From assembly GCA_035646535.1 (NCBI GenBank), contig DASRPD010000118.1:1-31067 (forward strand): DNA of 31,067 nt. Direction: 5' to 3'. The stretch's first letter is position 1, and every line of letters starts with the position of its first letter. Origin of the DNA: DASRPD01 sp035646535. Its GTDB lineage: Bacteria; Actinomycetota; Acidimicrobiia; IMCC26256; JANYLB01. Below are positions 1 through 7,433 of this stretch, piece after piece. The notes below the pieces were generated by a model. It had not been told where the DNA came from, did no database searches, and worked only from the letters and a program-made list of their open reading frames with translations. Made by a program: the position numbers and the translations under genes.

Positions 1-177
1 AACCTGCGGCGAGCGACGGGTTGTGCACCAACGCCGGACGTGAGCGTCTCCCGCGGCTCACGTTGGTGCACGAACCTGCGGATAGCGACGGGTTGTGCAC
101 CAACGCCGGACGTGAGCGTCTCCCGCGGCTCACGTTGGTGCACGAACCTGCGGCGAGCGACGGGTTGTGCACCAACG
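1..177. repeat. 72-bp tandem repeat with internal palindrome, 2.5 copies
   Basis: Two full 72-bp units (1-72 and 73-144) and a partial third (145-177) are nearly identical; unit 2 differs by a two-base change near its start. Each unit holds a long imperfect inverted repeat: GTGCACCAACG (23-33) and TGAGC (41-45) pair with GCTCA (56-60) and CGTTGGTGCAC (61-71), leaving a 7-nt bulge (34-40) and a 10-nt loop. The array is cut by the window edge, so its full length is unknown. The partial third copy runs into the promoter of the histidine phosphatase gene. No protein is assigned here although open frames cross it. Confidence 0.9.
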
Positions 178-192
178 CTGGGGCTCTAGGGT
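165..192 (+). promoter_or_regulatory. leaderless-type promoter of the histidine phosphatase gene
   Basis: A -10-like TAGGGT (187-192) is followed by six bases and then the GTG start at 199, the spacing expected when transcription begins at the start codon. TTGTGC (165-170), with a 16-bp spacer, can serve as -35 and lies inside the partial third copy of the 72-bp repeat. No ribosome binding site is needed in this arrangement. Confidence 0.5.
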
Positions 193-198
193 CGGGGG

Positions 199-807
199 GT
201 GGAGTTGATTCTCGTTCGTCATGCCGAACCGGTCCGGATCGGGCCGGGCGAGCAGGGCGACGGCCCTGTCGACCCCGAGCTCACCGCCGCGGGTCGCGAC
301 CAGTCCGAACGCCTCGCCCGGTGGCTCGCACCCGACAGCATCGACCACGTGATCACGAGCCCGTTGCTGCGGGCGCGAGAGACTGCGGCGCCGCTGGTCG
401 AGCGCCTCGGCCTCGAAGCCGAGATCGATCCCGCGATCACCGAGTACGACTCCCGCTCCGACCACTACATCCCGGTCGAAGAGCTGCGCGAGACGCGTGA
501 TGACCGTTGGACGGCGATGGTCGAAGGCCGCTGGGAGGAGTTCGGCGGCGAGGCACCCGACGCGTTTCGCGCCCGCGTCCTACCCCGCATGGCCGAGCTC
601 GCCGCCGCGCATCCGGGCGAGCGGGTCGCGGTCGTGTGCCACGGCGGCGTCGTCAACGTGTACCTCGCCGACGTCATCGGCATCGACCGCGTGCTGTGGT
701 TCGACCCCGCATACACCTCCGTCAGCCGGGTCAAGGTGTCCCGCGAGGGCATCCGCTCCATCGCGACGTTGAACGAGACCGCGCACCTCCGGGGGGTACG
801 GGTATGA
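199..807 (+). CDS. histidine phosphatase family protein (phosphoglycerate mutase-like)
   Basis: 202 aa starting at GTG. The N-terminal LVRHAEP (residues 5-11) is the RHG-type motif whose histidine is phosphorylated in this superfamily. VVCHGGVVNVYL later supplies the second active-site histidine, and the ITSPLLRARETA segment is the usual third conserved block. Length and order of motifs fit cobC/GpmB-like phosphatases; the substrate cannot be read from the sequence. The stop overlaps the next gene's start as ATGA (804-807), so the two are probably translationally coupled. The GTG is chosen because it sits six bases after a -10 hexamer and begins the conserved strand directly. Confidence 0.88.
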   Translation: MELILVRHAEPVRIGPGEQGDGPVDPELTAAGRDQSERLARWLAPDSIDHVITSPLLRARETAAPLVERLGLEAEIDPAITEYDSRSDHYIPVEELRETRDDRWTAMVEGRWEEFGGEAPDAFRARVLPRMAELAAAHPGERVAVVCHGGVVNVYLADVIGIDRVLWFDPAYTSVSRVKVSREGIRSIATLNETAHLRGVRV

Positions 808-1562
808 CTGTAAACATCGAACACGACGGCCCGATCACGATCGTCACGCTCGACCGGCCCGAGGTCCGCAACGCCGTCGATCGACCGACCGCCGAGGCCC
901 TCGCCGACGCGTTCCGCGCGTTCGCGACCGACGACGAGCACTCGGTCGCAGTGCTCACCGGCGCCGGTGGAACCTTCTGTGCCGGAGCGGACCTCAAGGC
1001 GTTCGGCTCGGAGCGCGCGAACCGGGTCGAACCCCACGGCGATGGGCCGATGGGGGTCACCCGCATGCTCCTCGACAAGCCGGTCATCGCCGCGGTCGAG
1101 GGCTACGCAGTCGCCGGCGGCCTCGAGCTCGCGGCCTGGTGCGACCTCCGGGTCGCGGCCAGCGACGCGGTGTTCGGTGTGTTCTGTCGGCGATGGGGCG
1201 TCCCACTCATCGACGGTGGCACGGTGCGCCTCCCTCGCCTGATCGGCCACAGCCACGCGCTGGACCTGATCCTGACCGGCCGGGACGTCTCGGGCGACGA
1301 AGCGCAACGGATCGGGCTCGCCAACCGAATCACCGAGCCCGGCGGCGCGCTCGCCCACGCGCTCGAGCTCGCCCACGAGCTCGCGGCCCTGCCCCAGCAG
1401 TGCCTGCGCAACGACCGGCGGTCGAGCTACGAGCAGCGGGGTCGCTCGCTCGACGACGCGCTCGCGGTCGAGTTCAGGTACGGGACCGCGTCGCTCGCGG
1501 ACCCGGCGCTCGGCGCGAACGTCGGCCGGTTCGTGGGCGGCGCCGGTCGTCACGGCTCGTAG
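804..1562 (+). CDS. enoyl-CoA hydratase/isomerase (crotonase) family protein
   Basis: 252 aa. Crotonase fold signatures are clear: FCAGADLKAF (residues 58-67) and EGYAVAGGLELA (99-110) form the oxyanion-hole loops, followed by CDLRVAA. The first catalytic glutamate of classical hydratases is present (E108), but the position of the second (four residues after F124 in AVFGVFCRR) is Cys128, not Glu. Known hydratases use both, so this may be an isomerase, hydrolase or another crotonase reaction; the acyl-CoA is unknown. It starts at ATG 804 inside the overlap with the upstream phosphatase gene and is followed after 21 bp by the citrate synthase gene. Confidence 0.88.
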   Translation: MTVNIEHDGPITIVTLDRPEVRNAVDRPTAEALADAFRAFATDDEHSVAVLTGAGGTFCAGADLKAFGSERANRVEPHGDGPMGVTRMLLDKPVIAAVEGYAVAGGLELAAWCDLRVAASDAVFGVFCRRWGVPLIDGGTVRLPRLIGHSHALDLILTGRDVSGDEAQRIGLANRITEPGGALAHALELAHELAALPQQCLRNDRRSSYEQRGRSLDDALAVEFRYGTASLADPALGANVGRFVGGAGRHGS

Positions 1563-1583
1563 ACTCCGGGCGAAGGGGGGCCG

Positions 1584-3143
1584 ATGCCCGAGTCCGACAG
1601 CCCGGTTGACACGACGGCGACGACCGTCGCCGAGATCATGAGCACGCCGGTGGTGACCACCGGGCCCGACGCCACCATCGCCACCGCCGCAGAACAGATG
1701 CGACACCGCAAGGTGGGTTCGGTCGTCATCGTCGATGATGGCCGTCCCATCGGCATCCTCACCGAGCGAGACCTGGTTCGCATCGCCGCCGCCGGCGCGG
1801 ATGCCTCCTCGGACCCGGTCGGCGAGTGGATGACGCCCGATCCCGACTGGGTAGCGCGCGGAGCATCGGTGAGCGACGCGTTCATGAGCCTCGCCGAGCA
1901 CGGGTACCGCCACATCCCCGTCGTCGACGACAAACAGCTCGTGGGCATCGTGTCCATGCGCGATCTCATGCGCATCGCACAGATCCAACCGGCCGAGAAC
2001 CTCGCCCACGAGATCCCGAAGGGCCTCGAAGGTGTGGTGGTCGCCGAAACGGTGATCGGCGACGTGCGCGGCCTCGAGGGTTTCTCCCACTACCGCCAGT
2101 ACTCGGCCGTCGACCTCGCCGAGCGCCGCACCCTCGAGGACGTCTGGTACCTCATGTTCGACCGGGAGCTGCCGACCCTGGCCGAGCGGGAGGCGTTCAT
2201 CGACGAGATACGACCGCTGCGCGAGATCCCCGGCGATGTGGCCGACGCGCTGCCGACGCTGGCGCGCCTCGGAGGCGACGCGCCACCGCTGGACATGCTC
2301 CGCACCACCTACTCGCTGTTCGCCACGTCGCTCGCGTTCGCACCGTCGCTCGACGTGCCCGCCGCCGAGCTACGCCAACAAGCCCTGCGCACCTGCGCGG
2401 TCATCCCGACATTGCTGATGGCGCTGTACCGGCTGCGCAACGGCCGTGAGCCGGTCGCGCCGCACCCCGATCTGTCCTACGCGGCGAACTACCTCTACAT
2501 GCTCACGGGCGAGACGCCACCACCGGAACACGCTCGGGCCGTCGAGCAGTACCTGATCTCGACGATCGACCACGGCTTCAACTCGTCGACGTTCACCGCG
2601 CGGGTCATCACCTCGACGGGCGCGGACCTCGGCTCGGCGATCGTGGGCGCGATCGGCGCGCTCTCGGGTCCGCTGCACGGCGGGGCACCCGGCCGCGCGC
2701 TCGACATGCTCGACTCGATCGGCACGCTGGACAACGCCGAGCCATGGTTGCGTGACGCGGTGGCGCGGGGCGACCGGCTCATGGGCTTCGGCCACCGCGT
2801 CTACAAGACCGACGACCCCCGTTCGACCATGCTGCGCGGCGTCGCCGAACGCCTCGGCGGCGACAAGGTCGAGCTCGCCAAGGCAATCGAAGCCAAGGCG
2901 ATCGAGGTGCTGACCGAGCTGAAGCCGGGCCGCAAGCTGTACACGAACGTGGAGTTCTACGCGGGCATCGTGATGGACACGTGCGGGGTGCCCCGGGAGA
3001 TGTTCACGCCGACGTTCGCGTCGAGTCGAGCGATTGGCTGGTGCGCGCACGTCCTCGAACAGGCTGCCGACAATCGGCTCATCCGGCCGTCGGCGCAGTA
3101 CGTCGGCCCGCCGCCACCGCAGCCGGTTCCCGATCCCGCGTAA
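1584..3143 (+). CDS. citrate synthase-family enzyme with N-terminal CBS domain pair
   Basis: 519 aa. Residues about 14-70 and 77-134 are two CBS motifs (IMSTPVVTT and WMTPDPDWV openings; GILTERDLVRI and GIVSMRDLMRI endings), a pair that in other proteins binds adenine nucleotides. From about residue 150 to the end it is a citrate/methylcitrate synthase: DHGFNSSTFTAR with H330, PLHGGAPG with H365, GFGHRVYKTDDPR with H404, and NVEFYAG, where E457 stands at the usual catalytic Asp. It should condense oxaloacetate with an acyl-CoA, with the CBS pair as a likely regulator; citrate versus methylcitrate activity is not decidable. ATG 1584 follows a GAAGGGGGG ribosome site. A possible -10, TAGACT (1560-1565), overlaps the upstream stop codon, so the gene may have its own promoter. 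Confidence 0.9.
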   Translation: MPESDSPVDTTATTVAEIMSTPVVTTGPDATIATAAEQMRHRKVGSVVIVDDGRPIGILTERDLVRIAAAGADASSDPVGEWMTPDPDWVARGASVSDAFMSLAEHGYRHIPVVDDKQLVGIVSMRDLMRIAQIQPAENLAHEIPKGLEGVVVAETVIGDVRGLEGFSHYRQYSAVDLAERRTLEDVWYLMFDRELPTLAEREAFIDEIRPLREIPGDVADALPTLARLGGDAPPLDMLRTTYSLFATSLAFAPSLDVPAAELRQQALRTCAVIPTLLMALYRLRNGREPVAPHPDLSYAANYLYMLTGETPPPEHARAVEQYLISTIDHGFNSSTFTARVITSTGADLGSAIVGAIGALSGPLHGGAPGRALDMLDSIGTLDNAEPWLRDAVARGDRLMGFGHRVYKTDDPRSTMLRGVAERLGGDKVELAKAIEAKAIEVLTELKPGRKLYTNVEFYAGIVMDTCGVPREMFTPTFASSRAIGWCAHVLEQAADNRLIRPSAQYVGPPPPQPVPDPA

Positions 3144-3182
3144 CGGCGCGCATCGCGACTGCGACGCGACCCTCGCAGCGGC

Positions 3183-3659
3183 TCATGGGTCAGGGACTTC
3201 GTCGGCGTCACGCTCCGGCGACGGCCCGTGGAGCATCTGAGCGAACCGGTCGCCTGCAAGCAGCTCGACGACCTGGCCTTCAGGATCGGCGACAAAGACC
3301 GCCGTCGGCAGCCGGGACTCGGTGAACACCTGGCCGCCGTGAGCAACCACCGCGGCGCAGGTCTCGTCGAGATCGTCGACACCGACAGAGATGTGGGTGA
3401 GGCCCGGCTCGATCATCGGTCGCTCGCGGGGTTCGGTCGGCTCGGGCTCGCTGAAGCCGAGGAGCTCGAGCACCAACCCGTCTCGTTTGAGGTACACGGC
3501 CCGCAGGCCCACCGGGTCGGGCAGTCGCAGCAGCGTCGCCGACGACGATCCGCTCACGTCGAGATCCGCCACCTCTTCGAAGCCGAGCACCTCGACGTAG
3601 AAGGTCCGGGTGCGTTCGAGATCGCGCACGCACTGACCGACATGACTGAAGCGCACCAT
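3183..3659 (-). CDS. VOC/glyoxalase-fold protein
   Basis: 158 aa when started at ATG 3659 (MVRFSHVGQCV). The duplicated beta-alpha-beta-beta-beta VOC fold is visible: FSHVG begins module 1, FYVEVLGFEE is its conserved helix, LVLELLGF carries a metal-ligand glutamate, ITHISVGVDD-like module 2 begins at LTHISVGV, and FVADPEGQVVELL ends with the second glutamate. Two His and two Glu in these places suit a divalent metal dioxygenase, epimerase or lyase; the substrate is unknown. An upstream ATG at 3737 would add 26 residues of low-complexity sequence, which I reject because the fold starts at MVRFSH and AGGA lies seven bases upstream of that ATG. It converges on the citrate synthase gene across 39 bp. 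Confidence 0.85.
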   Translation of the reverse strand: MVRFSHVGQCVRDLERTRTFYVEVLGFEEVADLDVSGSSSATLLRLPDPVGLRAVYLKRDGLVLELLGFSEPEPTEPRERPMIEPGLTHISVGVDDLDETCAAVVAHGGQVFTESRLPTAVFVADPEGQVVELLAGDRFAQMLHGPSPERDADEVPDP

Positions 3660-3809
3660 CGGCCAATCCTGCCAGACCACTTCGGGGAGGCCGGCGCCGC
3701 CTCGCCGACCCGGCTTGGCGCCGGTCATCGGGGTCACGCGATGCGGCCGCGGGCGGAAGCCGCGATCCTCGCGCCAGGTCCACGCGACACCTGAAGGGAA
3801 CGATCCCGA

Positions 3810-4241
3810 TCAGTCGGAGGGCGGCATCGACTCGAGCATGGCCCGCATCTGGTCGTGGACGAGGTTCACTGCCTGCAGAGGACGGATCATCACCCGGAAC
3901 TCCACGATGCGACCGTCACCGTCGCAGCGGATGATGTCCACGCCGTTCACGTACTTGCCCTGCACCGTGGTCTCGAACTCGAGCACCGCGGTGTCGCCGG
4001 CCATGACCTCCTTGGTGTACCGGAAGCCACCGCCGGACGATCCCTCGCCGGCGGTCGACTCGTCCCCCGGCAGCGTCTGGCCGGCTGCCTCCAGGTAGCG
4101 CTTGGTGATCGCCTTGCCCTCCTGGGGCGTGTAGACGATCGGCGAGTAGAAGACGACGTCGTCGGCGAGGAGCTCGTCGAGCCCGCCGGGAAGCTCGCCG
4201 CGGAGGTTCCGGTGCCACCGCTCGACCACGTCTTCGATCAT
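3810..4241 (-). CDS. SnoaL-like / NTF2-fold small protein
   Basis: 143 aa from ATG 4241 (MIEDVVERWHRNL). The pattern of a leading helix, LLADDVVFYSPIV, then alternating strands ending in VEFRVMIRPLQAV matches the SnoaL/NTF2-like cone fold, used by small isomerases, cyclases and binding proteins. No catalytic residues can be named safely. An ATG six bases upstream (4247) is possible, but GGGGAG sits only two bases from it and eight bases from the 4241 ATG, so I prefer the shorter form. The open frame continues upstream to 4697 without conserved features. It lies 150 bp upstream of the VOC gene on the same strand and may be cotranscribed with it. Confidence 0.75.
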   Translation of the reverse strand: MIEDVVERWHRNLRGELPGGLDELLADDVVFYSPIVYTPQEGKAITKRYLEAAGQTLPGDESTAGEGSSGGGFRYTKEVMAGDTAVLEFETTVQGKYVNGVDIIRCDGDGRIVEFRVMIRPLQAVNLVHDQMRAMLESMPPSD

Positions 4242-4514
4242 CGCCATAGCTCCCCGTCGTCGTGAACGGCCCCACCCATCCCTCGCACGCACGGCTCCGT
4301 TCGTGCTCGTCCGTCGGCACACCGTACGCAGGGTGCACCGCGCTCCCGACATGACCGCGGATCGGCGGGCCTGGTTCGCCGAGCCGGCCGAACCTGAAGG
4401 CTCATGTGACCTACGTCGGCGTGCGCTTCGACTCGTCGACGCGCACCCCGGTTGACGTCGTCCCGCGAGCCTGCGACGGGAGGGTTGCCGGAGTCCCGTG
4501 CGGAGTGCGCTAGT

Positions 4515-4544
4515 TTGCGGCACGGAACGCGTCCTGACTAATCT
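4515..4544 (+). promoter_or_regulatory. candidate sigma-70-type promoter for the DUF6777-like gene
   Basis: TTGCGG (4515-4520), an 18-bp spacer and TAATCT (4539-4544) lie upstream of the ATG at 4600, which has GGAGGGG just before it. The remaining 4242-4514 stretch between the divergent genes shows no gene or repeat that I can support. Confidence 0.4.
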
Positions 4545-4599
4545 CCGCAAATCGGGCGTGTCGGAGCATCGCTGATCGCAAGATCGGCGGAGGGGAATC

Positions 4600-5664
4600 A
4601 TGGCGCAGAGCTCAGCGGTCACTGGCGGTACCGAGTCCTCCGGTACCGGGTCTTCCGACAAGACCCGCAAGTTGCTGATCATTCTCATCATCGTCATCGT
4701 CGTCGGCGGCGGAATCGTCGTGGCCCTGTTCGTGTTTCTCGGCGGCGACGGCGACAGCGCCGGGGCGGCCGAGGTGCGGCTGGAGCCGATCTCCTCGGCG
4801 ACGGATCCCTTTGCGCCGCCCGGGCAGGTGGGTCAAGACCTGAGCGTCACCCCGGTGCAGACCAGCGCGCCCACAACGGTCGAGGGTGGCAAGGTCGGGC
4901 TCTACGGCGGCACGATGAACTCTTCGCAATGTGACAAGAACCAGCTCGTGACCTTCCTGCAGCAGAATCCCACCCAAGGCGCAGCGTGGGCGAAAGTGCT
5001 GGGCAGAACTGCCGCAGAGATCCCTTCGTACGTGGAGGGACTCACCCCGACGGTGCTGCGATCCGACACCGCCGTGACGAATCACGGGTTCAAGAACGGG
5101 CAGGCGACGCCGATCCAGTCGGTGCTCCAAGCAGGGACCGCGGTGCTCGTGGACGACAAGGGCGTGCCGGTCACGAAGTGCTACTGCGGCAACCCGCTCC
5201 AGCCACCGGTCTACTACCCGCCGACCGGCGCCACCACCACGACGTACAACCCCACCACCACGACGTACAACCCCACCACAACGACGTACTACAACCCCAC
5301 CACCACGACGTACTACTACGAGCCACCGACGTACTACGGACCCAAGTGGCCCGAGTGGAAGGACACGTCGATCACCATCATCCAGATCAACATCACGGTC
5401 ATCAACGTCTTCGTGCTGACGGACCCGATGACCGGGCAGACCTTCAATCGCCCGCGAGGCACCGACGGCACCTTCGACACGCCGACGGACGCGCCCCCCG
5501 AGACGCCGCCGACGCCGACGCCCAGCTCGAACACGCCGACGCCCAGCTCGAACACGCCGACCACCACGACCTTCTCGCCGACGACCACGACCTTCTCGCC
5601 GACGACCACGACCTTTTTCGAGCCGTGCGTCGACGAGAACAACAACATCGTTCCCTGCCCCTGA
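4600..5664 (+). CDS. membrane-anchored DUF6777-like protein with Thr/Tyr/Pro repeats
   Basis: 354 aa. Residues 1-23 are a short cytoplasmic Ser/Thr-rich head, 24-46 a single strongly hydrophobic membrane segment, and the rest is extracytoplasmic. The central part (about 70-200) contains GGKVGLYGGTMNSSQCDK, PSYVEGLTPTVLRSDT, VTNHGF and VLQAGTAVLVDDKGVPV-KCYCGNPL, which I recognise as resembling DUF6777, a domain of unknown function in actinobacteria; four cysteines could form disulfides. The tail is low-complexity: TTTTYNP copies, then a short globular piece around ITIIQINITVINVFVL, then TPTPSSN and TTTTFSP copies, ending with FEPCVDENNNIVPCP. Such tails usually span the envelope. Partner and function are unknown. 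Confidence 0.82.
   Translation: MAQSSAVTGGTESSGTGSSDKTRKLLIILIIVIVVGGGIVVALFVFLGGDGDSAGAAEVRLEPISSATDPFAPPGQVGQDLSVTPVQTSAPTTVEGGKVGLYGGTMNSSQCDKNQLVTFLQQNPTQGAAWAKVLGRTAAEIPSYVEGLTPTVLRSDTAVTNHGFKNGQATPIQSVLQAGTAVLVDDKGVPVTKCYCGNPLQPPVYYPPTGATTTTYNPTTTTYNPTTTTYYNPTTTTYYYEPPTYYGPKWPEWKDTSITIIQINITVINVFVLTDPMTGQTFNRPRGTDGTFDTPTDAPPETPPTPTPSSNTPTPSSNTPTTTTFSPTTTTFSPTTTTFFEPCVDENNNIVPCP
5231..5320 (+). repeat. in-frame tandem repeat encoding TTTTY(Y)NP units
   Basis: Four copies of a roughly 18-21 bp unit (core ACCACGACGTACAACCCC) lie in the coding frame and give TTTTYNP, TTTTYNP, TTTTYYNP and TTTTYYYEP. Some units carry an extra Tyr codon, as expected if copy number and length drift by slippage. 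Confidence 0.8.
5514..5615 (+). repeat. in-frame tandem repeats encoding TPTPSSN and TTTTFSP units
   Basis: Two 21-bp copies give TPTPSSN-TPTPSSN and are followed by 21-bp units giving TTTTFSP, TTTTFSP and a final TTTTFFEP. They lie in the extracytoplasmic tail of the DUF6777-like protein. Confidence 0.8.
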
Positions 5665-5830
5665 GCCGCGCCGAGTACGTTCGCAAGGCGTGACCAAGTC
5701 GGGTCGTGTTGCGCTGCGCCTTGCTGCTCGCTCGCGCCGGTTGGCACGGTCTTCGCAAGGGCCGCCGCGGTGAGGTCAAACACGTAGCACGCGGCGCCAG
5801 GATCACCCGCGCGCCAGATTCGGCACGCTC

Positions 5831-6049
5831 ATGAAACGATCGCGGGAGTTCCCCGAACCGGTCGACGAGAGGGGCGAACCCGATGTCGTCGACGTCCGCC
5901 CGGCGATCCTCAGCGACCTCGGCGGTGTACGATCCGAGAGCCCGAGTCGCCAACTTCCGCCTGAGGTGCTGACCATGACGAGCTTCGACGCGTCGCTCGA
6001 GGAATCCGACTTCGGGATTCCGCTCCAGCTCATGAACGACCGGGGCTGA
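5831..6049 (+). CDS. possible small hypothetical protein (weak)
   Basis: A 72-aa open frame is the only plus-strand candidate in the 438-bp stretch 5665-6102. Most third positions are G or C, as in neighbouring genes, and the translation (MKRSREFPEPVDERGEPDVV at its start, ESDFGIPLQLMNDRG at its end) is not obviously low-complexity. No ribosome site precedes the ATG and I recognise no family. It could be the tail of a decayed gene. The rest of 5665-6102 holds nothing firm, apart from a short motif at 5673-5691 discussed under findings. Confidence 0.25.
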   Translation: MKRSREFPEPVDERGEPDVVDVRPAILSDLGGVRSESPSRQLPPEVLTMTSFDASLEESDFGIPLQLMNDRG

Positions 6050-6102
6050 CAGCCGAGTCGCGGTGGCCACCGTCCTCTCCCCCGCGTCCGGCCCCCGCGC
6101 GC

Positions 6103-7123
6103 GTGGCTTGGTCACGGGCATTGTGGATCCACGCTCCGGCCGTCGAGCTCGCTCTCGCCCTCGCATGGGTACCGTTCTCGCTGCTCGCGTGGAGCCTGTT
6201 CGGTAGCTCCGAGCGGCTGAACCTCTTGCTCGCCGGAGTGCTCCTGCTCTCGTTCTCGCACCAACCACTCACGTTGGCGTTCGTCTACGGCGACCCGGCC
6301 CAGTTCCGTCTCAAGCGCGCGATCTTCACCTTGTCCCCCTTCGTCTTCGTGGCCGCGGCGCTCATCGGGCGCAGCATCAGTCTCGCCCTCGTGGCCGTCG
6401 TCGCCGGTCTCTGGAACGCCGAGCACACATTGATGCAGCGTTTCGGCGTGACGCGGATCTACGGGCGCAAGGTGGGCGACGGCCACGCCGGGCTCGAGAA
6501 GGCGATGTTGGCCTCGTGGCTCGTGCTCGCCCTCGTATGGGCTGCCGCCGACGTGCGCACGGGCGGGTTCCTCGAACGCGTCGAGCTGGGCTCCACCAAC
6601 GCTGGCGGGGTCAAGGTGCTCCAGACCTTGCGGCCGTACGCGCTGTGGCTCCTCCTCCCGACGATCGCGACCGTGGTCGCCTTGGCGGCGGCGTGGCTGC
6701 GGGTCGAGTGGCAGCGCCGGGCCCAAGGCAACCCGGCCAAGTACGCCTACGTCGGATCGACTGCGGCGCTTTTCGTGGTGATGATGATCAACCCGATCGT
6801 CGGGATCATGGGATACGTCGCCGCGCATGCGGTCGAGTACTTCGCCGTGGTCCACCAGACCCTCGGCCGGCGCTACCAACATCGCGCCGACGGTGGCGCG
6901 CTGGGCCGGGCAGTGCGCCTGCCATTCGGCCGACCGGTCTTCTACGTCGCCTACCTGGGCGTGATCACCGCGATCGTGCTCTCGCTCGAGTGGTACGGCT
7001 CAGCCACGCTCTACACCGTCGTGTTCCTGACCCTGGGCGGGCTGCCACGTCTTCTACGACGGCTTCATCTGGAAGCTCCGACGCCCCGAGGTCGCGGCGA
7101 GCGTCGGCGCCGCGGCAGAATAG
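6103..7123 (+). CDS. polytopic membrane protein of unknown family, frameshifted near the C-terminus
   Basis: From GTG 6103 the frame encodes about 315 aa with roughly eight hydrophobic segments. Histidine-bearing loops recur (FSHQPLTLAFVYGD, WNAEHTLMQRFG, HAVEYFAVVHQ), which hints at a metal or cofactor site but assigns no function. At about 7045 one extra C in GGGCTGCCACGTC shifts the frame. The other frame reads HVFYDGFIWKLRRPEVAAS and stops at TAG 7121-7123, a credible continuation of the same protein. The uninterrupted but shifted frame instead runs on to 7335 through Arg-rich sequence and the tRNA fragment. So the gene is either recently inactivated at its end or carries a one-base sequence error. 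A GC-rich stem (CCCGGGGTT at about 7162 with AAACCCGGG) lies 38 bp after the stop and could terminate transcription. Confidence 0.72.
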
Positions 7124-7229
7124 GCGCTGCGCCACCGGTCCTCGGCTCAGAACTGAAGCGTCCCGGGGTTGATGGAGGCCATGAAACCCGGGCGGCTCGG
7201 AGCCTCAACCTCGAAGTGCTGGTCAGCGG

Positions 7230-7288
7230 TGCCCGGGGAGGGATTCGAACCCTCACGCTCCATTATGGGGCCGGCGGGTTTAAGCCGC
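7230..7288 (-). pseudogene. 3' fragment of a tRNA-Leu(UAA) gene
   Basis: Read on the minus strand, this has the anticodon arm (GCGG-CTTAAAC-CCGC, anticodon TAA), a variable arm, a good T arm (GAGGG-TTCGAAT-CCCTC), an acceptor 3' strand CCCGGGC and discriminator A at 7230. The 5' half is missing: no GCCCGGG acceptor strand or D arm lies upstream (7289-7320), so no functional tRNA can form. The 22 bases 7267-7288 are identical to 12837-12858 in the intact tRNA-Leu, whereas the variable and T arms differ. The best reading is a displaced 3' end of a tRNA gene at one border of an integrated element. Confidence 0.75.
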
Positions 7289-7306
7289 GGCTCGACCGTC
7301 TGGGGC

Positions 7307-7413
7307 GCGCGCTGGAATCCACCGCGACCGCCTGAGCAGGGACTTCGTGCGATCGCATGTCCACGGCGTCTGCGCGTCGCGACCCCATCCCGCTGAGTTC
7401 GTTAGCAAGGCGT
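7307..7413. repeat. left copy of ~107-bp imperfect direct repeat flanking the toxin-antitoxin pair
   Basis: Aligns without gaps to 8642-8748. The first 41 bases match at 39 positions, the last 24 are almost identical, and the middle is more diverged. On the minus strand both copies are open in the same frame and share LANELS at one end and EVPAQAVAVDSSAR at the other, so they are probably homologous coding fragments. This copy then reads into the tRNA fragment and meets TAA in its variable arm. It ends 20 bp before the toxin stop codon. Confidence 0.8.
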
Positions 7414-7433
7414 TAGCACGGACCGCATCCCGA

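Noticed and set aside
1..177. CRISPR-like array
   Set aside because: The 72-bp units are contiguous and repeat throughout, with no unique spacers; it is a simple tandem repeat.
465..2090. 541-aa minus-strand open frame
   Set aside because: It is antisense to the phosphatase, crotonase and citrate synthase genes, all with clear family motifs, and its translation is Arg/Asp/Val-rich with no domain. Long antisense frames are expected at this GC content.
3660..3737. N-terminal extension of the VOC protein
   Set aside because: The 26 extra residues are Gly/Arg/Pro-rich and precede the canonical fold start; a ribosome site supports the later ATG.
7154..7230. minus-strand tail reading FEVEAPSRPGFMASINPGTL before a stop at 7154
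   Set aside because: It looks protein-like, but it can only extend upstream through the tRNA fragment, has no start, and is short enough to be chance in GC-rich DNA.
7230..7314. a second functional tRNA-Leu
   Set aside because: No acceptor 5' strand pairing with CCCGGGC and no D arm can be found upstream of the anticodon arm, and the anticodon stem has a mismatch at its base; only a 3' fragment is present.
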